DNA of 64,000 nt from Brachyspira hampsonii 30446. Lineage in GTDB: Bacteria > Spirochaetota > Brachyspiria > Brachyspirales > Brachyspiraceae. The position numbers were made by a program, and so were the translations under genes. Where the stretch lies: positions 530,438 to 594,437 of the forward strand of contig NZ_JH994110.1 in the NCBI RefSeq assembly GCF_000316195.1, in the 5' to 3' direction. The notes beneath the pieces were generated by a model. It made no database searches, was not told the origin of the DNA, and saw only the letters and a list, made by a program, of their open reading frames with translations. This document shows positions 7,849 through 18,877 of the stretch, in pieces. Each line of letters begins with the position of its first letter. The first letter of the stretch is position 1.

Positions 7849-9300
7849 TTATATTAATTTGCATGCCATTAAGTCTTGTTCTATAGAATTGCTTAAAAAC
7901 TCCACAAAGACATCATATAGTATAGGATCTAATTTTACATGTTTTTCTATAAAATCTTCTCTCATTATGTTTAGAGCTTCTTCAGGAGTGAATGTTTTTC
8001 CGCCTCTATATTTTCTGGCAGGATCTATTAAAGCATCGTATACATCTATGATTTCAAGCATTTTAGCAGGGAAATAAGCAAAAGCCTCGCATTCATCTAT
8101 AGCTTTAGCATCATAAGTCATTATTCTTTGTATTTGGAAATTAGGATATTTTTTTAATTTTAAAGCATGTAAATGTTCATAAGGTCCATATCCTAATCCG
8201 TAATATTCATGGTGTAAAGCTACTGTAAGTATAACCTCAAGCGGATATTCAGAAGTTTGACTTACTAAAGCATAGCTGTTAAATAAGTGTTTTTTTATTC
8301 TTTCATAATCTCTTCCATTTGCTCCTTCAAAATAGTCTAAATCTTTAACTTTACCTATATCATGAAGCAAAGCACCGACAGAATAAAGATTCATATCTTT
8401 TTCTTCTATAATTTTAATACCTTTATCTATACAATCTTCAACAGTTGCTAAGTTTTTATGTATTCCTTCTTTATTGAATACAGCTTCAACTTGTTCATAA
8501 AATTTTTTATATTTATTAGTATATGAAGTTCTAATTTTATGTACTAAATGTCTTCTGTTTATTAAATTATTGTAGAATACCATAAAATTTACATAAGATA
8601 TAAATACTCTGTTAGAATGAGACATAACACCGCCGTCAGAGTAATTTCTAAGTTCATCAAATACTTTTTGTGTTTCTGTATTTGCAGCAAGCATATCAAC
8701 TATAGTAGTAACCAAATTTGTAGTAGTTTCAGTTATTTCCTGATTTTCTATTTTAGCCTGTTCCTGGGTGATTTCTTCTCCTTTAATTTTTTGAATACTT
8801 TCAAACATAGTAACTTTAGCTATAAGCCCTACATCATTTCCAACATTTACTATTTCCTGAGCTGTGTTTTTATTGATTCCTGTTGATTTATCTACTGAAA
8901 TTTCTTTTAATTTATCATCATAATTTTTTATAGTGTTAACTTTTTCTTTATAAGTCATTTTAGAGATTTCAGATATTCTTTTACCCATCTCTTTTTCTGA
9001 CTCTTTAGGTGTTCTAAATACATAAGGAGCAGGCTCATTTGAAGTATTATTTGAATTATTTGTTTGAGTAATAGATTTGAATTCTTCTATAAACATAGAA
9101 AAATTTTTGGGTATGTATATTTTTATATTGCTGTATTTTTCATTATCAATTATTAAACTTAATTGTTCGGTAGGAAACACTACAAGTTTCTTTTCTTTAT
9201 CTAATCTGAATAACGGTATATTATGAGCAACCAGCTGATCTTTTATGGATTTTATTTCTTTTACTGTTAGAATATCATATTTTTCTATCAAATCATTCAT
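7849..9300 (-). CDS. HD-GYP-like metal-dependent phosphohydrolase
   Basis: A 483-residue protein. The N-terminal 1-90 could be a small sensory domain, 95-220 is charged and helical, and a divergent HD-GYP-like domain occupies about 225-470. Metal ligands resemble HD-GYP enzymes: His228 in HSNRV, HD at 313-314 in LLHDIGK, HH at 363-364, and a DVYDALIDP motif further on. The GYP signature is degenerate (GLGYGPY). Family members degrade cyclic di-GMP; whether this one does is untested. GAGGT lies about 10 nt before the ATG. Confidence 0.82.
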   Translation of the reverse strand: MNDLIEKYDILTVKEIKSIKDQLVAHNIPLFRLDKEKKLVVFPTEQLSLIIDNEKYSNIKIYIPKNFSMFIEEFKSITQTNNSNNTSNEPAPYVFRTPKESEKEMGKRISEISKMTYKEKVNTIKNYDDKLKEISVDKSTGINKNTAQEIVNVGNDVGLIAKVTMFESIQKIKGEEITQEQAKIENQEITETTTNLVTTIVDMLAANTETQKVFDELRNYSDGGVMSHSNRVFISYVNFMVFYNNLINRRHLVHKIRTSYTNKYKKFYEQVEAVFNKEGIHKNLATVEDCIDKGIKIIEEKDMNLYSVGALLHDIGKVKDLDYFEGANGRDYERIKKHLFNSYALVSQTSEYPLEVILTVALHHEYYGLGYGPYEHLHALKLKKYPNFQIQRIMTYDAKAIDECEAFAYFPAKMLEIIDVYDALIDPARKYRGGKTFTPEEALNIMREDFIEKHVKLDPILYDVFVEFLSNSIEQDLMACKLI

Positions 9301-9386
9301 TATAAAAAACTACCTCAAACAAAAATTATATAAGATTTTTCACATTATATTATATATTATTTTTTTAAAAAAAGAAATATAAAAAA

Positions 9387-9773
9387 TTATTTTTTTATTT
9401 TAACACCCGGACAAGCTCTTTTGAATTTTCCTGCTATTAAATTACCATTTTTATCCATATATTCTTTCCAATATGGAAAAGTAGAACATTGATTAGGTTT
9501 GGCACTATTAATAGTACATCTATTATTTTCATCTAAAAAGGTACAAGGTTTATCTTCTGTTACTTTTATATAATAACCATATCCTTCTTCATATTCTAAA
9601 TATTTATTAATAAAAACTAACGGAGATATTTCTAATAATTTAGAAGCTCTTTTTATATCATCATCATTAAAAAATACATATCCTTTTTCACGGCAGCATA
9701 TACCGCATCCTGTACATGAAAATGTTAATATTGCATTTTTATTATTTTTGTTTAATTTATTTGATTTTTTCAT
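9387..9773 (-). CDS. YkgJ-type cysteine cluster protein
   Basis: A 128-residue cytoplasmic protein with the CxxCxxCC pattern (CTGCGICC, about residues 20-27) and further cysteines at CTFL, CTIN, QCSTF and ACPG. This is the Zn/Fe-chelating YkgJ (CxxCxxCC) family, whose role is unresolved. It follows the LysM protein gene by about 20 bp on the same strand, so the two are probably co-transcribed. Confidence 0.85.
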   Translation of the reverse strand: MKKSNKLNKNNKNAILTFSCTGCGICCREKGYVFFNDDDIKRASKLLEISPLVFINKYLEYEEGYGYYIKVTEDKPCTFLDENNRCTINSAKPNQCSTFPYWKEYMDKNGNLIAGKFKRACPGVKIKK

Positions 9774-9796
9774 TTTATTGATTTTACTGTATTGTA

Positions 9797-12186
9797 TTAT
9801 TTTAATATAGAATTGGCTTGAGTTTTTATTGTATTAGCTAGATTTTGTTTACCCATTTTTAAGTACATTTCAGAAACTTTTATGTAATCATTATATAAGG
9901 CTCTTTTCTCAGAATCATTCATATCTTCAATTTTTTTTTTACCCCCAGAGGGGAGCCTAATATCTATATTAAAAACTATACTGTCAGGATTATTATTTAT
10001 AATATTTTGATTAAGCACCGCTATTGAAGGCCATCGTCTGCTGTCCCCAAGCTCGGAGGTGGCTATTGATGATAGTGTATCAGTCCACTTTGTTTTATAG
10101 GTATCTGTTTGGTATGCTAATGTATTATTATTTGCCTGATTATTATTAGCAGATGCATTAGTATTTGCAGCTGGTGGATTAGGCGGAGGTGTTGGAGGAG
10201 TAGGCGGAGTTATTTCAGGCTCTTTAGGAGGGGTAGGAGTTGTGTTATTAGTCTGCGGTCTTACTGCATTAGTTTGAGTATTTACTGTATTATTAGTCTG
10301 CGGTCTTACTGCATTAGTTTGAGTATTTACTGTATTATTAGTCTGTGGTCTTACTGCATTAGTTTGAGTATTGACTGCGTTATTAGTCTGTGGTCTTACT
10401 GTATTAGTTTGAGTATTTGCTGCGTTATTAGTCTGCGGTCTTACTGTATTAGTTTGAGTATTTGCTGCGTTATTAGTCTGTGGTCTTACTGCATTAGTTT
10501 GAGTATTGACTGCGTTATTAGTCTGCGGTCTTAATGTATTAGTTTTAGGTGTGTCAGAGTTATTAGTGATTGATATAATATTATTTGTTGCTAAATCATT
10601 TGTATTTAATGTATTATTATTTGTAACCTCTTCATAGAAGTTATCATCAATTTCATTATTTTTTCCTGAGAAGAATTGAATACCTAAGAATGATAAACCT
10701 AATATTATAATTATAATCCCAATTATAGGTACAATTTTATTTGATTTTTTATTATTTTCTATAGAATGCTCCGGAGCTGCATAAGGTTCTGCCGGTTTTT
10801 TTTCAATTTCAGGAAGAGAAGAGCTTTTTAATTCATCTTCTGTTTCTATAATTTTTATTTCTTTATCTTTTAATTCCTGAATTTTTTCATTGATTGTTTC
10901 TTTTAATTCATCTATTTTTGATGAAGAATAATCTTTGTAGCTTTCTACAGAGCTGTTTTCACTTATTGTAGGTGCATCTTTTATAGCAGAGTCAATTTCT
11001 TCCTGATTAAATTTAGATTTCTGAATATGCTCATCCTCAGTAGGTATAACAACAGGTCTTTTAAATATATCGCTTTTACTGTATGTTGCTTTTTCTTCTG
11101 CTTTAACACTATCAGCATTATTTTCTATTTTTTCAGGTTCATTAGTTTCGGCCTCTGTTTTCTCTTCTGCAATTTCATCAAGTTTTTTATCTTCTTCTGA
11201 TGATATTAATTCTTCTTTAATTTCTGTATTTTCTGCTTCTTCTTTTTCTTCTTTAGTATCAGAAATATCAGAATCTTTATTATCAGATATTTCATTATTT
11301 TCAATTTTTTCATTCTCTTCGGTTTTTTTATCCTCATCTTTGTTATTTTCAAGTGTTTCAAATGAGTAAACAGGAGAATTATTATCATGAACTACTGATG
11401 AAGATATATTTTCATTGCTTGATGCAGTATCCTCTTCATCTTTTTCATTTTTTATATTATGAGCTGCAAATACACTGCTTATAATAGGTTTAGATGTATT
11501 TATCTCTTCATTTTTATTAATATTATCTAAATTATCATCATCTACTATGGCTATACGCTTTTTTACGCTAACAGGTCTTGATACATTTTTAGATTTTGCT
11601 TTTATAGCCTCTTTAAGAAGAGTTATTGATTCTCTTTCTGTTTTATTTTCAGTATTTTCGGTTTTGATTGATTCTATTTTTCTAACAGGAGTTGAAGTTT
11701 TAAGAACTATTTTTCTTTCGGCAGTTTTTATTTCAGATGTTGCTTCTTTGATTATATCTTTAAAATCTTTTTTTTCATCATCATTATTTTTTTTAAGAAT
11801 AGAATCGGAAGCTTTTATTTCAGGCTTATTTTCTTTTATTTCTTCTGATTTTTCAGTTTCAGATATTTTTTTTTTCAGCTTTTTCAGCAGTTTTTTTTAG
11901 CTGCAGTTTTCTTTACAGTATCTTCTTTCTTTTCAGCTTTTTCAGCAGTTTTTTTAGCTACAGTTTTCTTTACGGTATCTTCCTTCTTTTCAGCTTTTTC
12001 AGCAGTTTTTTTGGCTACAGTTTTCTTTACAGTATCTTCCTTCTTTTCAGCTTTTTCAGCAGTTTTTTTGGCTGCAGTTTTCTTTACAGTATCTTCTTTC
12101 TTGTTAGAAGTCTTTTTAGCTGAGGTCTTTTTTACTTCCTTAACTTCTTCTTCTTTTTTGTTTGTTGTAGTTTTTCTTGTTGCCAT
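9797..12186 (-). CDS. Repeat-rich single-TM LysM-domain protein, frame broken at an A8 tract
   Basis: The gene starts at 12186 (MATRKTTTNKKEE). It encodes Lys/Ala-rich 19-residue repeats and stops at 11884, in the frame broken by eight A residues (11891-11898). The frame one base back is open without stop down to 9797, yet contains no start codon until a GTG at 10018, so it is the rest of the same gene. Joined, the product has about 796 residues. In order it has the Lys/Ala repeats, a long acidic segment, one transmembrane helix (about 10670-10740), 15-residue PQTNN-x-VNTQTN repeats (10247-10540), a proline-rich linker and a C-terminal LysM domain (about 9930-10095, W-x-DTLSSIA...GDSRRWPSIAVLNQ). 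The layout suggests a cytoplasmic basic domain tethered to a peptidoglycan-binding LysM. It starts 5 bp after the winged-helix gene. Confidence 0.8.
10247..10540 (-). repeat. 45-bp in-frame tandem repeat in the LysM gene
   Basis: About 6.5 copies of a 45-bp unit encode a 15-residue Asn/Thr/Gln repeat (PQTNN-A/T-VNTQTN-A/T-VR). Substitutions between units are mostly synonymous or conservative, so the encoded repeat is under selection as a spacer, probably spanning the periplasm. Copy number is likely to vary between strains. Confidence 0.9.
11884..11899 (-). other. Frame-switch window with A AAA AAC heptamer
   Basis: Read on the minus strand, the zero frame runs GCT AAA AAA AAC TGC TGA. The downstream frame opens immediately after a TAA at 11899-11897. 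A change to the -1 frame must therefore happen within these 16 bases, which are essentially the A8 tract. The heptamer A AAA AAC is in the register required for -1 slippage. Equivalent tracts in the other repeat units have seven A. A second long tract (A10, 11866-11875) lies just downstream. Confidence 0.75.
11895..12110 (-). repeat. 57-bp in-frame Lys/Ala-rich tandem repeat
   Basis: About 3.5 copies of a 19-residue unit (KKT-A/V-AKKTAEKAEKKEDTV) encode a highly basic, alanine-rich segment resembling the lysine-rich tails of bacterial histone H1-like proteins. It could bind nucleic acid or polyanions. Its A-tracts are the site of the frame break. Confidence 0.85.
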
Positions 12187-12190
12187 ATTT

Positions 12191-12931
12191 TCACTCTGTT
12201 ATATTTTGTTTTCTATTTATTAATATGTTTTTTATAGTATTCATTGTTTTCTCATCAAATATGTTTTCAGTTATATTTCCTCGCTTTAATGAATCTATAA
12301 GATATTTATTTAAATTTATATCTTTATTAAGGTTCTTTTCTTTAGCTATATAAATATAATTACACATAGATAGAATTATTCTAAGCCGATTTCCATCAGA
12401 AGAATATTTATCTATTAATTTCTGAGGTTCATCAATACCCAAACAACTTAAATTATAACAAACTTTAAAGAAAAGTTTATTAGTAACCTGTTTAATTTGA
12501 GTATCTTTTTTAACTTTTTTATTTATAGTATAGAGTATAGAAAAATCTCTAGCTTCAAAATTACATACAGTAGCATAAAATTTTTCTTGATAAGGCATAA
12601 GATAATGATGACTTTTTGCCTTAGATTCTACTCTAGTAATAAATCCCTTTTCTTCCAAAACATCTAATGATTTAACTATAGTGGCATTTCCTCCTATACC
12701 TGCTTCATTTAATATTTGGGAATGAGTAGTTTTAGCTATACCAAGTTCATAATCATAATTAGCAACTAAAGTTCTATATACTTCTTTAGCTGATAATGGT
12801 AATTTCTTCCAAGTATTGTTTTCTGTTATAGATTTTGGAATAAAAGAACACATTGATGCTATTGATAAAAATGTGTCTTTATCTATTGTTTTTAATTGTG
12901 CTTTATTGATTATATCTAAAATGTTTTCCAA
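12191..12931 (-). CDS. Winged-helix DNA-binding protein
   Basis: A 246-residue protein. Residues about 45-110 (LSAKEVYRTLVANYDYE, then a helix-turn-helix stretch and VKSLDVLEEKGFITRV) fit a winged-helix domain like those of plasmid replication initiators and MarR/RepA-type regulators. The remainder is helical and unrecognised. It is the first gene of the operon with the LysM protein and may regulate it. The opposite flank is the long spacer before rrs. Confidence 0.7.
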   Translation of the reverse strand: MENILDIINKAQLKTIDKDTFLSIASMCSFIPKSITENNTWKKLPLSAKEVYRTLVANYDYELGIAKTTHSQILNEAGIGGNATIVKSLDVLEEKGFITRVESKAKSHHYLMPYQEKFYATVCNFEARDFSILYTINKKVKKDTQIKQVTNKLFFKVCYNLSCLGIDEPQKLIDKYSSDGNRLRIILSMCNYIYIAKEKNLNKDINLNKYLIDSLKRGNITENIFDEKTMNTIKNILINRKQNITE

Positions 12932-13589
12932 AATTCTACTCCAATATTCTATATAATATATCTAAATGAATATAAAATCAAGTTTTAAAAAATATTTTGT
13001 TTATCTATTTTTTTAACATTGTTTTCTATAATTTGGGATTTTTTTATCGGATTTGTTTTTATTAATTTTATTTTTATGTTTTTTATAATAGAGTTTTTTC
13101 AAAAGTAGTTTATAAGATTGTATAACAATTTTTTATAAATTACAGAAGTAATGTTTTATATGTTGTATAATTTGTTATTTTAACATATAGATATGCATTT
13201 ATACTCTTCGATAGGCTGTTTTTTTAGTTATGCATAATATTGACTGACTTGTACTTTGTAGGTCTAGCCTCCATAATTAAAAATTAGTTTTTAAATAAAT
13301 ATAATGATTTTCAAAAGTGTGTAAAAAAATCTATGAATTTTTAAGATTTCATTATTTTTTTAAATAATATTTTTGAAATTCACCGAATTTTGATTTTTTT
13401 AGGATAAGTTTTCCAAAAATAGACTAAAAATTCCCCAAATTTGAAGTTTTTTAACCTTTTTTGAGTATCATTTTTTCTAAAAAAGTAAAAACATATTTTA
13501 ATTAGCATGAAACAAGTATTATATGTATGATAAAATCTTTATTTTACTAAAAAAAATTGAAAAAATACAAAAAACGGCTTTGTTTAGTA
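12932..13589. other. Long gene-free spacer upstream of rrs
   Basis: About 650 bp of A/T-rich DNA with several long A and T runs and no credible coding frame on either strand. I find no tRNA. It holds the unidentified promoter of the minus-strand winged-helix gene and, with its A-tracts, could act as an UP-like or curved region for the rrs promoter. Confidence 0.5.
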
Positions 13590-13617
13590 TTGTGTTTTTT
13601 TAGCTGTATGCTATAAT
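13590..13617 (+). promoter_or_regulatory. Putative rrs promoter
   Basis: TTGTGT at 13590-13595, a 16-bp spacer and a perfect TATAAT at 13612-13617, preceded by A/T tracts. Transcription would start near 13624, giving a leader of about 225 nt. It is the best sigma-70-type match upstream of the 16S gene. Confidence 0.65.
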
Positions 13618-13624
13618 AATAAAA

Positions 13625-13659
13625 CAGTTGATGAGAAACAAAAAACAAAACATCAGCTG
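13625..13659 (+). promoter_or_regulatory. rrs leader hairpin
   Basis: CAGTTGATG (13625-13633) pairs with CATCAGCTG (13651-13659) with one G-U pair, and has a 17-nt A-rich loop. It would be at the extreme 5-prime end of the pre-rRNA. Possible roles are transcript stability or antitermination. Confidence 0.55.
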
Positions 13660-13677
13660 ACACAAACAAAATAAAAG

Positions 13678-13711
13678 TTCTTTGAAATATGGATAGCAGA
13701 AGCAATTTAAG
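13678..13711 (+). promoter_or_regulatory. rrs leader arm of processing stem, with boxA-like motif
   Basis: The segment starting TTCTTTGAAATATGG is nearly complementary to 15381-15413 beyond the 3-prime end of 16S, with a few mismatches and one bulge. The first bases resemble the boxA antitermination motif of rRNA leaders. Such leader/trailer stems are the usual RNase III-type processing substrate. Confidence 0.7.
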
Positions 13712-13848
13712 AAAAACACAACTGGTGTAAAGAACTTAAATAAGTTCTATGACCCAATAGTTACAATTTGTAACATTTCTTTAAGTAAGTAAATCTTCTA
13801 TTCAGTAGAATAGTAAAATAAAGAATCATTTCAGATTCACAAAAAGTG

Positions 13849-15363
<1,515 letters not shown>

Positions 15364-15380
15364 ATTCGGAGATTGTCCGA

Positions 15381-15413
15381 CTTAAATCTTACTGCTATTC
15401 ATATTTGAAAGAA
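15381..15413 (+). promoter_or_regulatory. rrs trailer arm of processing stem
   Basis: This segment, 18 nt after the mature 3-prime end, is nearly the reverse complement of 13678-13711 and would close a long stem around the 16S precursor. Confidence 0.7.
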
Positions 15414-15450
15414 TTTTTCCATATTATATTTTTTATACCTCGTTAATAAA

Positions 15451-15474
15451 CTAGCCATCTAGGCTGGTTTTTTT
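15451..15474 (+). terminator. rrs terminator
   Basis: A 6-bp GC-rich stem (15451-15456 with 15462-15467, one G-U pair), a 5-nt loop and seven T residues. It ends the rRNA transcript about 90 nt after 16S. The following 260 bp to 15737 contain no visible gene. Confidence 0.9.
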
Positions 15475-15737
15475 GTGCTTTTTATCTAAAAAAATCTATT
15501 TTTTTTAGATATATAGTAATTATGAATAATATTATAGCTAGACTTTTTCTAATTAATTTATTACTATAAAATTATTGATAATTTAGTAAATTTCTTATAA
15601 ATATTTTAAGATCCTTTATAAACAGCTATAATATTAGATATGATTACTTTAATATAATATTAAATATTTTTATAAAACACTTGTTTTTTTATTAATATTA
15701 GTTACTATATAAATAAAAATATTTTAGGTTTTAACTT

Positions 15738-16412
15738 ATGAAATTTATATTTTCCAGATTTTTTATAGGAAGTATTGTAATACTGATAGGAGCTTATATT
15801 CTACTTCAGTATGTTTTTCATATCTATATTCCTGCACTTGCATATACTCCGGTATTTACTATAATAGTATCTATTTTAATAATGGTTTGGGGCTGTGCTA
15901 TACTTGTTGGCAGAGGTTTCTATGCATCTAAAATACTTTTGGGACTTTTTGTTATATGTGCTGGAATATATATACTTATAAGATACTGTTTTAATATTAA
16001 TATGCCTTTTATATTATATACGCCAATATTTAGAATGATTATAGGTATGATAATAATATTTTTGGGTGTTTATATATTGTTTGGAATGCATTATTTAAGA
16101 GACAGCATACCTAAAAATAATAAAACTAAATATGATGTATATTTTAAAACAGATAGTATAGATTTATCTGAATTAGAAATAGATAGAAACAGAACTATAG
16201 ATATTAATACATTTTTTTCTGATACTGTTGTTTTAATAAGTGATAAAGTGCAGGTTCATATAAAGGCATCAAGTGCTTTCGGATCTGTTTCACTTCCTAC
16301 AGGTGACAGTGTAAGTTTTGGAGAGACTAATTTTATTATGGGAAACTCTGATAAAATACTTTATTTAAATGTTAGTTCAGCATTTGCACAAATAAGGGTT
16401 CTTTATAAATGA
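15738..16412 (+). CDS. LiaF-like transmembrane protein
   Basis: A 224-residue inner-membrane protein with four hydrophobic segments (about 5-25, 33-55, 62-83, 92-112) forming two similar helical pairs. A soluble C-terminal domain (about 130-224) of repeated beta-strand type matches cell-wall-active antibiotic response (LiaF/DUF2154-like) proteins. In Firmicutes LiaF modulates an envelope-stress two-component system; no such kinase is nearby. It is followed after 29 bp by rsmD. Confidence 0.7.
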   Translation: MKFIFSRFFIGSIVILIGAYILLQYVFHIYIPALAYTPVFTIIVSILIMVWGCAILVGRGFYASKILLGLFVICAGIYILIRYCFNINMPFILYTPIFRMIIGMIIIFLGVYILFGMHYLRDSIPKNNKTKYDVYFKTDSIDLSELEIDRNRTIDINTFFSDTVVLISDKVQVHIKASSAFGSVSLPTGDSVSFGETNFIMGNSDKILYLNVSSAFAQIRVLYK

Positions 16413-16441
16413 ATATATTATTGTCAGGCAGTAATTAATTT

Positions 16442-17005
16442 ATGCATATAATATCAGGAAATAAAAAGGGAAGAAAAATAACAACTCCCAAAAGGGATTT
16501 TAGACCTACACAGGGTAAGGTTAAAGAGGCTTTTTTTAATATTATTGATATAGAAAATAAAACTTTTTTGGATTTATGCTCTGGAAGCGGTGCTATGGGG
16601 TTTGAGGCTTTAAGCAGAAATGCTAGGTTTGTAACTTTTATAGAGATAGACAGAGAGGCTGTAAAAACTATATTTTCCAATGCTAAAACTATATTCGATA
16701 ATGATGAAAATCTCTATAAAATAAAAAGAGTATCAGCTGAAGATTATGTTAAAAAAACTGATGATAAATTTGATGTTATATATTTGGATCCGCCTTATCA
16801 TTCAAAAATATATTTTGATGTTATAAATAATATAATAAAAAGAAATATGTTACATGATAATGGAGTTTTAGCTGCAGAGTTTGGGGCGGATTATTATAAA
16901 AAGTTCTTAGACAATGAAGATTTAAAAAACATGATATCGGGTATTATGAAGTATGATATAAAAACCTATGGAGAGAGTGTATTAATAATATTTAAGTATA
17001 TATGA
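16442..17005 (+). CDS. rsmD: 16S rRNA (guanine966-N2)-methyltransferase RsmD
   Basis: 187 residues. Methylates G966 of 16S rRNA using SAM. The N-terminus shows the RsmD signature (ISGNKKGRKI, then RPTQGKVKEAFFNII). SAM motif I is FLDLCSGSGAMGFEA (about 39-53), and the catalytic N-methyltransferase motif is YLDPPY (about 115-120). Length is normal. It follows the LiaF-like gene closely and ends near the terminator of the convergent PepSY-like gene. Confidence 0.93.
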   Translation: MHIISGNKKGRKITTPKRDFRPTQGKVKEAFFNIIDIENKTFLDLCSGSGAMGFEALSRNARFVTFIEIDREAVKTIFSNAKTIFDNDENLYKIKRVSAEDYVKKTDDKFDVIYLDPPYHSKIYFDVINNIIKRNMLHDNGVLAAEFGADYYKKFLDNEDLKNMISGIMKYDIKTYGESVLIIFKYI

Positions 17006-17023
17006 AATTTTAAGTATAAAAAA

Positions 17024-17051
17024 AGAGAGATACCTTAAACAGCATCTCTCT
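17024..17051 (-). terminator. Terminator of the PepSY-like gene
   Basis: AGAGAGAT (17024-17031) pairs with ATCTCTCT (17044-17051). On the minus strand the stem is followed by a run of T (plus-strand A residues at 17018-17024), so it ends the gene whose stop is at 17079. Confidence 0.85.
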
Positions 17052-17078
17052 AAAATTTTCATAAACCTTAATTTATGT

Positions 17079-17510
17079 TTAATCGTCCCATTGCTGACCC
17101 ATTAATTGACCATTAGCAGCTATATATAATTCCATCATATTATTAAGTTTTATTTTGTAGTTACCCCATTCTTTTTCAACATCTATCATTCTAGCCTGAG
17201 GATAAGTTCTTCTAAGAGTATTAGCTACAGCCTGAGGCAATACGCTCATAGGTACTCCGTTATATTCTCCATCTATATTAAGCCAATTACCATTAGGCAT
17301 AAAATCTATAGAAGCTCCATTTGACAGCTTAACTTCAAATTTACCGTCATCTCTTTCAACTTTCCATATCTGAGCATTAGGATAAACTCTTCTTATGAAT
17401 GTTCTTGCTTTTTGAGGTAATGATGAAGCTGGTACTACCCAATCAGCAAAAAGGCTTGAAGTTGATATAATAGTTAATGATATTAATAAAGCTAATAATT
17501 TTTTTGTCAT
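17079..17510 (-). CDS. Periplasmic PepSY-like (DUF2874-type) protein
   Basis: 143 residues from the ATG at 17510, which has AAGGAG seven nt upstream; an in-frame Met 11 codons earlier has no such site. The signal peptide (about 1-22) ends SSLFADW. The mature part holds two similar halves, each with a LPQ-A-x(4)-RR-x-YP-x-A motif followed by a strand pair and NG turn. This is the PepSY-like putative beta-lactamase-inhibitor fold. Such proteins are abundant and periplasmic in gut anaerobes; the ligand is unknown. Confidence 0.82.
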   Translation of the reverse strand: MTKKLLALLISLTIISTSSLFADWVVPASSLPQKARTFIRRVYPNAQIWKVERDDGKFEVKLSNGASIDFMPNGNWLNIDGEYNGVPMSVLPQAVANTLRRTYPQARMIDVEKEWGNYKIKLNNMMELYIAANGQLMGQQWDD

Positions 17511-17799
17511 AATGAATCTCCTTAATTTAGTTGTATTTTTCAATAATCTCCTGTAAATTATCTTTACAATTATAAGTATATCAGAAAAAGGATTTATGTC
17601 AATGGAATTTACTCTAGTTTTACATTTTTTTTACAAAATATAGTAAAATTAATATATTTATAAAACATATAATACTTAGTATATAATTATATAAAGATAA
17701 ATTAAATGATAGTAAATATTATTTACTTTTACTATTATTTTTTATTAATGGTTTATAAAATAAATAAATATGTATAATTTGATTTTGAGAGATTAAAAT

Positions 17800-18801
17800 A
17801 TGAAAAAAAAGATTTGTTTTTCTATACCAATAATAGTAGTAGCATTAATAATATCGATTTCATTTTATATGTCAAGAAGTAAATATATAACAGCTACTGT
17901 AGTAATAAGCGATACTATACTTAATATAACAGCAGAGACTTCTGATAAGAATATGGATAAACTTATAGAAAGTATTACAAATGAAATAAATAGGCTTGAT
18001 AATATGATAAATTCATATAATACTTCAAGCGAAATAGGAATAATAAACAAAGAAAGTTTATCAGGAAAAACTGAAATAGAAATTTCAGATGAAATGGCAC
18101 ATATATTTACAACAGGATTAAGATATTCAAAATTAAACCCATCTTTTGATATAAGTGTAAGACCTTTGATAGAATTATGGGGATTTGGAGTAAAAGAAAA
18201 TCAGACAGTACCGTTAAAAGAGGATATAGATAATGCTTTATCTGATATAGATTATTCAGCTGTGAGTATAATAACAAATGATGAAAATAAGAGCATATTA
18301 AAATTATCAAAGCCGTTAACATTTGATTTTGGATCTTATGGTAAAGGTTATATAATAGAGAAATTAAAAAATATATTTGCAGAATATAATATAAAGAATT
18401 ATTTAATAGATTATGGCGGAGATACCTATGCAAAAGGAGTTAATAGCAGAGGCAAGCCTTGGGTAATAGCAATTAGAAATCCAAGAAATGATGCTGACGG
18501 ATATTTAGGGCTTTTAGAAACCACAAATTCTACAATAGTAACAAGCGGAGATTATGAGAGGTACTTTACTCAGGACGGCACTAATTATCATCATATAATA
18601 GATGCAGAAATAGGATATCCTACTTATAATACAATATCTGCTACTATAGTTCATACAAATGCTGAAGAAGCTGATGCACTATCAACAACAGCATTTTTGA
18701 TGGGTACTAACTTCTTTACAAATGAGGCTTTTAAATATAAAGAGGCTTATATTGTAACTCCTCAGGGTGAATTATTTATAGTAACTAATGATAATTTTTA
18801 A
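17800..18801 (+). CDS. apbE: FAD:protein FMN transferase ApbE
   Basis: 333 residues. Transfers FMN from FAD to threonine of flavoproteins such as Rnf/Nqr subunits, Mg-dependent, outside the cytoplasmic membrane. An N-terminal membrane anchor (about 5-24) precedes the ApbE domain. Motifs visible: SFDISVRPLIELWGF, DFGSYGKGYI (family D-x-GGxxKG with GG replaced by SY), IDYGGDTYAKG, TSGDYERYF with HHIID, and EADALSTTAF for metal binding. Monocistronic; no Rnf/Nqr genes adjacent. Confidence 0.9.
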   Translation: MKKKICFSIPIIVVALIISISFYMSRSKYITATVVISDTILNITAETSDKNMDKLIESITNEINRLDNMINSYNTSSEIGIINKESLSGKTEIEISDEMAHIFTTGLRYSKLNPSFDISVRPLIELWGFGVKENQTVPLKEDIDNALSDIDYSAVSIITNDENKSILKLSKPLTFDFGSYGKGYIIEKLKNIFAEYNIKNYLIDYGGDTYAKGVNSRGKPWVIAIRNPRNDADGYLGLLETTNSTIVTSGDYERYFTQDGTNYHHIIDAEIGYPTYNTISATIVHTNAEEADALSTTAFLMGTNFFTNEAFKYKEAYIVTPQGELFIVTNDNF

Positions 18802-18877
18802 TATATATACTTTAAATTACAAAAAATATATATATACTATAGAGCATATATATTTAATTTGATTATAGAGGTTTTAT

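Noticed and set aside
10274-10534. Open frame of repeated Ile/Ser/Cys/Tyr on the plus strand
   Set aside because: Antisense shadow of the in-frame 45-bp repeat of the LysM gene; no start signals.
11206-11388. Minus-strand Lys/Ile-rich 60-codon frame
   Set aside because: Lies out of frame inside the LysM gene, low-complexity, and has no ribosome-binding site.
11547-12223. Plus-strand Phe/Ser/Val-rich frames
   Set aside because: Antisense of the Lys/Ala/Glu-rich part of the LysM gene; composition is the mirror image of that coding strand.
15475-15737. tRNA, 23S or 5S genes after 16S
   Set aside because: A terminator ends the unit and no cloverleaf or 23S/5S landmark is present.
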